Assembly: GCA_013396525.1 (NCBI GenBank)
Contig: VWYX01000624.1
Span: 372,001 to 436,000 of the forward strand
From: Chaetorhynchus papuensis
Lineage: Eukaryota; Chordata; Aves; Passeriformes; Rhipiduridae
Reading direction: 5' to 3'
Length of the DNA: 64,000 bases
The notes below the pieces were generated by a model. The model made no database searches and was not told where the DNA came from. It saw nothing but the letters and a program-made list of their open reading frames with translations. The stretch's first letter is position 1, and each line of letters starts with the position of its first letter. This document shows positions 60,801-64,000 of the stretch, piece by piece. The position numbers and the translations under genes are program-made.

Positions 60801-63680
60801 AAATAATCTGGCATATAACCAGCTCAAAGTGTTCAAATATCAATAATCAGGTTCCAAAAAACACAGTGGCTAAAATAGTGTGACTCTCACTTTCCTTTTC
60901 CTCTTTACATCTTGGTTTTTTTAAGTGATCATTATTTTTAACTTTCTTTATGGACTTTGAACCAATAAACAGAGGTCTATGTCACAGTTTCACTTTTTTC
61001 TTTCACAGAGTTAGCAGCATTTTAAAAAGTTCATCATCACATGTAATTGCTTGACTCCCAGAGCTGGGTGTTTCAAACATTCTAAAGGGCATGCAGCTTG
61101 GAATGATGCCGTTGATGATATCCTGACCTTACTTTTCTTTGGTGAGGCAGCATGTCCTTGTTGAAAGGATCAGTACAATCAATTCCTATTCTTTGAAAAA
61201 ACCCAAATGAGCAAAGCCCTCTTACCGGGCTGCTCACAGCAAGGCACTTCTCCATCCACTTGGCATTACAACAGGCTGAAGCAACAAGACCCCCAAACCA
61301 CAGGGCTTCCTGAGCTTCTGAATGACTTGTTGTTCTAAGGGAGATGACACAACCAGAGAGAGGGGGAGGGCTAACAGGATTTCAAGAAGGATCAACTGAA
61401 CTGTAGGGGAAAGGTTTCCCTAGATTCCTCCAAGCACTGGAATTACCCAGCTAGCCACTCTAAGAACAAAGCTTTGGCATCAAGCTTGACTCCAGCCTTC
61501 TCCCTTTTGATGGGTGCTGTGATTTACCACCTGCCTGCCACAGACCTCATCAGTAAAGAATCCACCCAATGATTTCTCCTTCCAGCTCCTCCATCCTCCC
61601 CTTTCTCTCAGGCTGGGCCCCACATTTAGTCTGTGAGCCCCATGGGTCAGGCTCTAGGGGAACACTGACACAGTGGATATCCCCCTTGCAGTAGGGTTGC
61701 AGGATGGGGTTTGGCACTGCTGGGAAAATGTCACCACACATTGAACTCACTTTTGAAGTGCCTGAAAAATGCATGGCAAGGAATGCTATTCATTGTTCAT
61801 TTCTATGGAGAAGACTTAAAAATTCCTGCCTCCCTATATCACGTGCTATTCATGCTCTAAGCCCTGTTGAGCTGAACAGAGCTGCTTTAGAGAGAGCAAA
61901 CAGGGAGAGGAAAGCAGAATGGGCTGTTTGGAAGGAGAATTTTATCTGCTAAACTGCCCCAGATCTGGAGCTGGGGGATGGGAAGAGGAACAAAGACAAA
62001 TCTTGTCTTCTAAGAGCATTCTTTTCCTAAGATTAAACTTGCCCCTTCATAGAATAGAATAGAATAGAATAGAATAGAATAGAATAAACTATTTCAGTTG
62101 GAAGGGATCTTCAATGATCAACTAGCCCAACTTCTCCCTGTAAGTAACCTGGTCTCTTTGAAAAGGGGAGAGCAGGCAGCTCAAAGGATTGACCTACAAT
62201 ACATACAGGGGAAGCCAACTGAGCCTTTGGCTCATAAAGTCTTTTCCTCCATAAAGCACTTTACAACTTCACTCCCAGAATCCTGGCCAGGGAACCACCC
62301 TGATGGGAGTTAAGCAGATCTCACCTTGGCAGTGAATTCCTCGCTCAGGCTGCAAGGAGAGGTGGGTAGCCCTATGCCTCTGCAGCCCAGCTGCTGCACT
62401 TCCTTGAGCTCCCAGGGCCTCCGTCTGATGCCAGTTCAGAAACAGGTGACTGAGTGGGGCAGGTCCACAATTCATACAGTGCCTGCACAGTACAAAGCAC
62501 ATGCTGTTCAGCTTGGTTACAGTCAAGTTTTCCTTCTCCAAATGGAAATGCTCCTTTATTGAATGGAAAAAAATTAGTTTTCAAATCCACACAATTAAAG
62601 CTTGGATCCAGACTAACCTCCTCCTGAAAGACTGATCCAGTGTGAGAGGCCCATAAGCTATGGTGTTCAAAATATCTGAACAGCCTGTTCTGTGCCACCG
62701 GCAGGAACTTACTGGCCCCAGGAGATAATTTGCTACATTTGTTCTCAAGGTTTTGGCACAACTGAGACTTCAGGGCCAGTTCCTTTGCTTTAAAAGGCAG
62801 CTCTGCTCTGAGGTATAATTTCAAAGAACTGCATTTGTACAGCTTAAGCACCTCCTGAGTCAGTGATTGCACTCCAGCTCTTTATATAAAATGTAATGCT
62901 TTCAGCAGCCCTCCAGACCTTTTTGGTACTTGGGCTCCAAGTAATTTTGTATCGAATACATATCTTTTTGCTGATGAATGAATTAAATAAATGTATTTCT
63001 CCTTGTAGCCATTTTATTCACACTTCAGTAAGGAAAAATGATGCTGAATCCATAGAAGAGGAAATGGTACTAACTCAAAGGTGCCTTATTCATGCAACCT
63101 CCTTGCAGACTAGAACAGCCTTTACTTCACTAAGTCATTAGACTTCTAATAAGACCCTCAGTTTATTGCTGTTAATATACTGAATTTGCACTGGGGTGGA
63201 GATCCACTGGAGCCCACCCCATCACACAGTACTGGCATTTTGGAAGGCGTCTGCTGTTCAGATGGAATACTGTTGTTCAGTTCCTCAATGATTAAATCTC
63301 TTATGATGGTGGTGGCATTTTCCAGGAGTGGCTGCAGGAAGTGGGCACCTCATCCTGTGGAGGTTGAGTCCATCTTACAGAACAACACTAAGATCTCACA
63401 CAAGATTTGCTTCCCCAATGAAACAGAACAGGTGAGCATTTACTTGTTTTCCCAGCCTTGACCATTTTTCCAGCCATGATGTGTTCATCCAGGAGCATGT
63501 ATGAAGACATTTGGTATTCTTATTTCTTCCTCTCCTCTGCATAACAAGAGTCTTGTTATCTCATAGACATTTGATGTGGGAACAAACACCAAAATCCGGA
63601 CTCTGTGTCAGAACATCGCTTCCAAATTGCAGCTGAGCTCCTGGGAAGGTTTCAGCCTCTTTGTGAAGATTGCAGACAAG
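22287..63680 (+). CDS. MYO7B: MYO7B, unconventional myosin VIIb (41 coding exons; 3' end beyond the window)
   Basis: Actin-based ATPase motor of intestinal and kidney brush border microvilli. It carries the intermicrovillar adhesion complex (CDHR2, CDHR5, USH1C, ANKS4B) to microvillus tips (family knowledge). The 41 exons join in one frame to 1912 codons. Motor about 60-747 with P-loop GESGAGKT (about 158-165), switch I NDNSSRFG, switch II DIFGFENF (437-444) and an acidic TEDS residue (E380). Five IQ motifs at 748-880, charged linker 881-950, MyTH4 about 980-1215, FERM about 1250-1580, SH3 about 1580-1640, MyTH4 about 1680-1840, then a partial FERM. Human MYO7B is about 2116 aa, so roughly 200 residues are missing to the right. 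MYO7A was considered; the IWS1 neighbour, short neck linker and signatures such as RPMSNLEKVHFI favour MYO7B. One intron appears U12-type. Confidence 0.94.
22305..23581 (+). other. MYO7B intron 1, nothing recognised
   Basis: 1.28 kb. A TATAAAA string at about 22423 is probably chance, since the start codon lies upstream of it. Confidence 0.5.
23582..23695 (+). CDS. MYO7B: MYO7B exon 2: motor N-terminus
   Basis: Encodes GDHVWLDTQPDSEFNVPIGA then VVKESDSGRILLEDDEGK, the SH3-like N-terminal part of the motor. Acceptor TCTCCCCAG, donor GTGGGC; 114 nt, phase 0 on both sides. Confidence 0.95.
24316..24468 (+). CDS. MYO7B: MYO7B exon 3
   Basis: Encodes EHWITARNMHMVRLMHPSSV, then a GVEDMICLGDLHEAGMV stretch and HNLLIRHQEHKIY, the conserved approach to the transducer. 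Donor GTGAGT; 51 codons. Confidence 0.96.
25637..25821 (+). CDS. MYO7B: MYO7B exon 4
   Basis: Encodes TYTGSILVAVNPYQLLPLYT and further on ELPPHVFAIADNCYFNMKRN, both universal myosin motor signatures. Acceptor TTTTCCAG, donor GTGATT (weak); phase 2 out, splitting the Ser before the P-loop. Confidence 0.97.
26646..26767 (+). CDS. MYO7B: MYO7B exon 5: P-loop
   Basis: Carries the ATP-binding P-loop GESGAGKT followed by ESTKLILQFLAAVSGQHSWI and EQQILEANPILE. Acceptor TTACTGCAG, donor GTGGGT; phase 1 out. Confidence 0.98.
27457..27599 (+). CDS. MYO7B: MYO7B exon 6: switch I
   Basis: Encodes [20 protein letters not shown] (switch I, NDNSSRFG) and GARIEQFLLEKSRVCRQ. Acceptor GCCCATTAG, donor GTGAGG; ends in phase 0. 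Confidence 0.98.
27692..27805 (+). CDS. MYO7B: MYO7B exon 7
   Basis: Encodes APEERNYHIFYCMLMGMNTE and ends SEYTYLTM. Preceded by a T-rich acceptor tract; donor GTAATA. 38 codons in phase 0. Confidence 0.96.
27806..29469 (+). other. MYO7B intron 7, nothing recognised
   Basis: 1.66 kb without any recognised exon or mobile element. It includes a 12-bp direct duplication (GGCCTTGTAAAT, 29123-29146). Confidence 0.6.
29470..29623 (+). CDS. MYO7B: MYO7B exon 8
   Basis: Encodes GNCTSCDGRNDAKDYAHIRS and LAAILHLGNVEFQ, upper 50-kDa motor subdomain. Acceptor GCTTGCAG, donor GTAAAC; phase 1 out. Confidence 0.97.
30557..30633 (+). CDS. MYO7B: MYO7B exon 9
   Basis: Short exon encoding AVYDNLDCSDVMDSPHFSIA then TKLLE. 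Acceptor CCTTGCAG, donor GTAACG; ends in phase 0. Confidence 0.94.
30943..31062 (+). CDS. MYO7B: MYO7B exon 10: cardiomyopathy-loop region
   Basis: Encodes VDSSELQNSLTNLSIIVRGE, then SVSRPLNVVQAADGRDAFVK. The TEDS-rule position, 16 residues before DAFVK, is Glu (about residue 380), so the motor should not need heavy-chain phosphorylation (inference from the family rule). Confidence 0.95.
31265..31407 (+). CDS. MYO7B: MYO7B exon 11: switch II
   Basis: Encodes GIYGRIFLWIVNKINSAIFN and IGLLDIFGFENFSNN with the switch II motif DIFGFE. T-rich acceptor ending TTTTTTCAG, donor GTAGGA; phase 2 out. Confidence 0.98.
32032..32049. repeat. G18 homopolymer tract
   Basis: Eighteen uninterrupted G preceded by a further GGGG-containing stretch in MYO7B intron 11. 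It could form a G-quadruplex on the coding strand. Confidence 0.85.
32521..32586. repeat. 33-bp perfect tandem duplication
   Basis: Two identical 33-bp copies (32521-32553 and 32554-32586), beginning CTTGCTGCTGGTCTTTGCC, in MYO7B intron 11. Confidence 0.95.
32755..32965 (+). CDS. MYO7B: MYO7B exon 12: lower 50-kDa domain
   Basis: Encodes FEQLCINIANEHLQQFFVHH, FKLEQEEYLAEHIAWNNIDF and MNIISLIDEESRFPK, the relay and actin-binding region. Acceptor CTTCCACAG, donor GTAAAT; ends in phase 0. Confidence 0.98.
33357..33580 (+). mobile_element. Internally deleted CR1 LINE fragment
   Basis: The start matches the CR1 reverse transcriptase coding region (degenerate GNYRP block, later KVTCLVHEGKA), with stops and shifts. 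It then jumps to the CR1 terminal repeat (ATGATTCTGTGATTCTGTG). It lies in MYO7B intron 12 and is not functional. Confidence 0.75.
34508..34643 (+). CDS. MYO7B: MYO7B exon 13
   Basis: Encodes GTDATMLVKINSLHGKSKVY and VHDTKFGINHFAGVVFYESK. Acceptor TTTCTAG, donor GTGAGC; phase 1 out. Confidence 0.96.
34870..35030 (+). CDS. MYO7B: MYO7B exon 14: loop 2 side
   Basis: Encodes FLEKNRDTLSANVMQVVHSS, KNKFLREIF and the variable loop 2 segment ending RGTIRHLGSDQVYK. The donor GTTGGC is weak but keeps the frame into the next exon. Confidence 0.94.
35031..37307 (+). other. MYO7B intron 14, nothing recognised
   Basis: 2.3 kb. It holds a short poly(A) run near 35880 and no element or exon that I recognise. 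Confidence 0.6.
37308..37445 (+). CDS. MYO7B: MYO7B exon 15
   Basis: Encodes GLDTTKRLSTLGGQFKQSLE and QCQPYFIRCIKPNDYKKPL, the conserved strut/SH2 region. Acceptor TCTTCCCAG, donor GTAATG; 46 codons. Confidence 0.97.
38381..38533 (+). CDS. MYO7B: MYO7B exon 16: SH1 helix and converter
   Basis: Encodes LFDRELCIKQLRYSGMMETI, then QIRKAGYPIRYSFEEFFERY, the SH1 helix leading into the converter. Acceptor CCCTTTCAG, donor GTGTGT; 51 codons. Confidence 0.97.
39037..39135 (+). CDS. MYO7B: MYO7B exon 17: end of converter
   Basis: Encodes LKNDARQSCISISEAVLGKD, then ESWQVGRTKIFLK, the motor's last strand before the lever arm. Acceptor CACATCAG, donor GTAAGT. Confidence 0.95.
39317..40456. mobile_element. 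LTR-like insertion in MYO7B intron 17
   Basis: About 1.14 kb, markedly richer in GC and CpG than its flanks. It opens TGTCTTGGTTTGAAAGACAG and closes CCCCCAACA, giving TG...CA termini typical of a solo LTR. The opening resembles abundant passerine LTRs as I remember them. Exact target-site duplications were not resolved. No intact retroviral gene is present; the 201-codon minus-strand frame is chance. Confidence 0.5.
40806..40900 (+). CDS. MYO7B: MYO7B exon 18: first IQ motif
   Basis: Encodes DHHDTVLELQRQNVLTDKVL, then LIQKVMRGLKD, starting the light-chain-binding neck. Acceptor TTTAACAG, donor GTCAGT; phase 2 out. Confidence 0.94.
42011..42095 (+). CDS. MYO7B: MYO7B exon 19: second IQ motif
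   Basis: Encodes KQFLKQRKSAVAIQSAWRGY then CCRKEFRM, a clear IQ motif (AIQxxWRGY). Acceptor GCTTAG, donor GTAAGA; ends in phase 0. Confidence 0.95.
42513..42751 (+). mobile_element. CR1 LINE 3' end
   Basis: A degenerate end of CR1 ORF2 (FRLDIRKKF-like, then a HWNKLP-like segment) followed by the 3' tail with GGTCTCTTCCAACCTTGATG and the ATTCTGNGTGATTCTGTG terminal repeat. Located in MYO7B intron 19. Confidence 0.85.
42843..42929. repeat. Compound (TTA)n-(TCA)n microsatellite
   Basis: About ten TTA units pass into about eleven TCA units, just downstream of the CR1 copy. Confidence 0.95.
43332..43550 (+). CDS. MYO7B: MYO7B exon 20: IQ motifs 3-5
   Basis: GC-rich 219-nt exon with three IQ-type helices: GRLQALYRSRQLAQQY, IIRFQAMCRGYLVRQK and AVCVIQAYARGMFARQ. 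These bind calmodulin or related light chains in the family. Acceptor ACCCACAG, donor GTAATG. Confidence 0.96.
43881..44262 (-). mobile_element. Probable solo LTR in MYO7B intron 20
   Basis: In minus-strand orientation it begins TGTGGTGGCCGGTGAAC. It has a TATA-like GGATAAAACTG (44067-44078 region) and then AATAAA (44005-44010), an LTR-like U3-R order. The direct repeat CACTCAGG borders both ends (43874-43881 and 44261-44268), overlapping the element by a base or two, consistent with a target-site duplication of CTCAG or slightly longer. The far terminus is not a clean CA, so the boundary is approximate. Confidence 0.55.
44554..44655 (+). CDS. MYO7B: MYO7B exon 21: charged neck linker
   Basis: Encodes NKLEARNIHLEEEKHFIQVL, then GPPKAREEAVRLQK: Glu/Lys/Arg-rich and helix-prone. 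The frame and both splice sites fit (TTGTCCACAG acceptor, GTAGGT donor), but similarity to mammalian MYO7B is weak here, so confidence is lower. Confidence 0.78.
45244..45420 (+). CDS. MYO7B: MYO7B exon 22: linker into MyTH4-1
   Basis: Starts EHLPTQEREEAEARQRRNVL, then QEMVDKIFGFLPSMIGGQEG, the last stretch being a myosin VII signature before the first MyTH4 domain. Donor GTACAG. Confidence 0.93.
46138..46347 (+). CDS. MYO7B: MYO7B exon 23: MyTH4-1
   Basis: Encodes an acidic segment, then EEYTFPKFAATYFQGSSTHT and RQLRHPLLYHDDKDDVL, the start of MyTH4-1, which with FERM binds cargo adaptors. Acceptor CTGCACAG, donor GTATCT. Confidence 0.96.
47261..47428 (+). CDS. MYO7B: MYO7B exon 24: MyTH4-1
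   Basis: Encodes ASLVVWVIILRFMGDLPEPA, then SVMTQIYDTLGRKNQVQLRN. The ILRFMGDLPEP motif is diagnostic of MyTH4. Acceptor GCTACTATAG, donor GTGAGA. Confidence 0.95.
47716..47796 (+). CDS. MYO7B: MYO7B exon 25: basic insert in MyTH4-1
   Basis: A 27-codon phase-0 exon, very basic: REGRRDNRISKGISSLKLKR, then SSKLTGK. Acceptor GTATTGCAG, donor GTAAGA. A similar basic segment occurs in MYO7A. Because its length is divisible by three it could be skipped without breaking the frame. Confidence 0.82.
48318..48445 (+). CDS. MYO7B: MYO7B exon 26: MyTH4-1
   Basis: Encodes VTDQLRSGEEAFQEDTSISQ, then RPMSNLEKVHFIIGNAILRP. The second part is the MYO7B version of the motif. Acceptor TTCTTTCAG, donor GTAGGA; phase 2 out. 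Confidence 0.95.
49415..49475. repeat. AT-rich low-complexity tract
   Basis: Alternating TATAAATA-type sequence in MYO7B intron 26, with no gene. Confidence 0.8.
49921..50047 (+). CDS. MYO7B: MYO7B exon 27: MyTH4-1 core
   Basis: Encodes DEIYCQICKQLTENTNRSSY, then ARGWILLSLCLGCFPPSDTF and VK, the universal MyTH4 core. Acceptor TTCATTACAG, donor GTACAC. Confidence 0.97.
50048..51426 (+). other. MYO7B intron 27, nothing recognised
   Basis: 1.38 kb, AT-rich, no recognisable repeat family or exon on either strand. Confidence 0.6.
51427..51546 (+). CDS. MYO7B: MYO7B exon 28: MyTH4-1 end
   Basis: Encodes YLLNFIHHGPTGYAPYCAER, then LRRTYSNGARTEPPSWLELQ. Acceptor GCATGTAG, donor GTAGCA; 40 codons in phase 0. 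Confidence 0.97.
52427..52600 (+). CDS. MYO7B: MYO7B exon 29: FERM-1 F1 lobe
   Basis: Encodes ATKQKKPIMFNVTLMNGQSI and DVFGFSLYIAVFDK, a ubiquitin-like F1 lobe. Acceptor ACTTACAG, donor GTAAAG; 58 codons. Confidence 0.96.
53009..53236 (+). CDS. MYO7B: MYO7B exon 30: FERM-1
   Basis: Encodes VWSLGGGRDHVLDAISQCEQ, then APWRLYFRKEIFTPWHNSQE and DPVSTDLIYHQVIRGIRFGE. GC-rich compared with its flanks. Acceptor GTGGCAG, donor GTGGGT; 76 codons. Confidence 0.97.
53680..53847 (+). CDS. MYO7B: MYO7B exon 31: FERM-1 F2
   Basis: Encodes EEDLVEIGAKYCYIQFGDTI and KPLEKWVSLITYAHAK, a helical F2 segment. Acceptor TTGTTTCAG, donor GTAAGA. Confidence 0.94.
54434..54551 (+). CDS. MYO7B: MYO7B exon 32: FERM-1
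   Basis: Encodes APYTQDHLSPQTVKEQLVDF, then ARFQWPLLFSRFFEVTKFS, a clear myosin VII FERM signature. Acceptor TTCCTGCAG, donor GTAATA; phase 1 out. Confidence 0.96.
54646..54772 (+). CDS. MYO7B: MYO7B exon 33: FERM-1 F3
   Basis: Encodes PSLPKNHFIIAINWKGICFL and ELTFPEITGIHTN, the F3 lobe strands. Acceptor ATTTTCAG, donor GTGAGA; phase 2 out. Confidence 0.96.
55474..55643 (+). CDS. MYO7B: MYO7B exon 34: FERM-1 end
   Basis: Encodes AVKSFGQSCTLITLRAEEFV and IAELVVTFLEGLKKRSRFAV. The 5' boundary is uncertain: ATACATAG (exon from 55474) gives TNRAVKSFGQ, while GACAGAG (exon from 55498) gives TNSCTLITL. Both keep the frame. I chose the first because it keeps the Arg after TN. Donor GTAAGT; phase 1 out. 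Confidence 0.8.
56365..56546 (+). CDS. MYO7B: MYO7B exon 35: SH3 domain
   Basis: Encodes EDPSILSFKKGDLLIFTEDK, then SGWIVAQNERTGKTGNVFLE, the SH3 between the two MyTH4-FERM units, ending SQVL. Acceptor GTTTTCCAG, donor GTAAGG. Confidence 0.96.
57340..57467 (+). CDS. MYO7B: MYO7B exon 36
   Basis: Encodes SLLMMSPDQRRTASQNSFME, then an acidic stretch and KPYTLEEFSYEHF, the typical lead into MyTH4-2. Acceptor TTATTCCAG, donor GTGAAG; phase 2 out. Confidence 0.94.
57992..58149 (+). CDS. MYO7B: MYO7B exon 37: MyTH4-2 start, before the U12-type intron
   Basis: Encodes RTPEKESISKAVLQKSRGHS, QLWAHSKEPLKQPLLKRACT and DLACQAFI, then one G. The exon must end at 58149 to join the conserved AFI-AIMKFMGDYPS sequence. 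The next bases are ATATCCTTT, not GT. Confidence 0.88.
58150..58607 (+). other. Candidate U12-type AT-AG intron of MYO7B
   Basis: The 458-nt intron starts ATATCCTTT, the exact AT-type U12 5' splice-site consensus. It carries TCCTTAAC (58589-58596), the exact U12 branch consensus, 12 nt before its end at CATTCAG. No usable GT donor preserves the conserved protein sequence here. Confidence 0.8.
58608..58761 (+). CDS. MYO7B: MYO7B exon 38: MyTH4-2
   Basis: Encodes AIMKFMGDYPSKQAHSSVEV, then TDQIFVPAIQEEVLRDEIYC and QIMKQLTENRN. The KFMGDYPSK motif marks MyTH4. Phase 1 in; donor GTGGGT, phase 2 out. Confidence 0.93.
60643..60798 (+). CDS. MYO7B: MYO7B exon 39: MyTH4-2 end
   Basis: Encodes RYSETKGWQLLWLCTGLFPP, then SKSLLKHAQKFIETRQKETL and RIQTVM. 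Acceptor TGTTCCCAG, donor GTAAAT; phase 2 on both sides. Confidence 0.96.
60799..63325 (+). other. MYO7B intron 39
   Basis: At 2.5 kb, the longest MYO7B intron in the window. Its only recognised content is the CR1 fragment at 62047-62140. The long minus-strand open frame at 62372-62872 shows no family similarity. Confidence 0.6.
62047..62140 (-). mobile_element. CR1 LINE 3' fragment with expanded tail
   Basis: TCAT followed by seven AGAAT units, then TTTCAGTTGGAAGGGATCTT and GATCAACTAGCCCAAC, the reverse complement of a CR1 tail. Located in MYO7B intron 39. Confidence 0.85.
63326..63431 (+). CDS. MYO7B: MYO7B exon 40
   Basis: Encodes SGCRKWAPHPVEVESILQNN, then TKISHKICFPNETEQ, opening the second FERM. 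Acceptor ATTTTCCAG, donor GTGAGC; ends in phase 0. Confidence 0.94.
63567..63680 (+). CDS. MYO7B: MYO7B exon 41: last exon in window
   Basis: Encodes TFDVGTNTKIRTLCQNIASK, then LQLSSWEGFSLFVKIADK, the F1 lobe of FERM-2. Donor GTAACT. The rest of FERM-2 (roughly 200 residues) must lie beyond 64000; none of it is recognisable in 63681-64000. Confidence 0.96.
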
Positions 63681-64000
63681 GTAACTCCTTCTTGACTCTG
63701 GCAGGGTAGCCAGACTGCCCCTCCTGTATTACTTATTCATCAGACCACCTAAACAACAATATTAAGCCAAGGACCAGAGCAGGTGATTACTGCTTCTGTC
63801 TTACTGAGGGGATACAACCTAAACTTCAACTTCTAGCACCTGACAATTATTTTCAGTCTCTTCAAGGGGCTGGATGGAGATGCAGAGTTTCTACCAGTCT
63901 GTCACTACCCAGGTGGCACTAAAAGCAGAGTAGATGTAGGCTTTCCAGCAGCTGCTAGGATGGTTGCATATTGCTGGATTTAGCCCTTTTTCACTCAGGC

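Noticed and set aside
62372..62872. Minus-strand 166-codon frame in MYO7B intron 39
   Set aside because: No recognisable domain, no codon bias and no flanking splice signals.
22287..63680. Assignment as MYO7A
   Set aside because: The neighbouring IWS1 gene, the lack of a long alpha-helical neck extension and MYO7B-type motifs (RPMSNLEKVHFI, EDPVSTDLIY) favour MYO7B, although the two paralogues are close.

Overview
This window is vertebrate nuclear DNA, almost certainly from a bird and probably a passerine. The evidence is small-exon/large-intron genes with GT-AG splice sites, several CR1 retrotransposon 3' ends (CR1 is the dominant avian LINE), and LTR-like insertions resembling passerine endogenous retroviral LTRs. 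Nothing prokaryotic is present: no operons, no CRISPR, no tRNA or rRNA genes. Most open reading frames in six-frame translation are chance or antisense shadows.

Two divergently transcribed protein-coding genes fill the window. On the minus strand, IWS1 (the RNA polymerase II elongation factor that partners SPT6) is complete: 14 coding exons from the ATG at 15163 down to the stop at 1547. They join in frame to a 701-residue protein with an acidic 13-residue repeat region, a TFIIS N-terminal-like domain and a conserved C-terminus. Its start lies in a CpG-rich promoter (about 15060-15400) carrying a perfect TCTCGCGAGA palindrome, a YY1-like site and GC boxes. A probable poly(A) signal lies near 762-767.

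On the plus strand, MYO7B (unconventional myosin VIIb, a brush-border motor) begins with a tiny coding segment at 22287-22304 and leaves the right edge unfinished. I assembled 41 coding exons whose phases all agree (5736 nt, 1912 codons). In order they encode the motor, five IQ motifs, a charged linker, MyTH4-FERM 1, SH3, and MyTH4-FERM 2, cut off inside the last FERM. The IWS1 neighbour agrees with the mammalian IWS1-MYO7B order and favours MYO7B over MYO7A.

Between the genes (about 15.4-22.26 kb) I see only a CR1 fragment, an A23 tract and unassigned sequence, which must include the unseen 5' non-coding exon(s) of MYO7B. Introns hold three further CR1 pieces, two LTR-like insertions, simple repeats, an 18-G run and a 33-bp tandem duplication.

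The most notable observation is that the MYO7B intron at 58150-58607 looks like a minor-spliceosome (U12-type) intron with AT-AG ends. It has an exact ATATCCTTT 5' site and an exact TCCTTAAC branch site 12 nt from the 3' end. I found no convincing new multi-gene system; the window is an ordinary two-gene avian locus with some interesting details.
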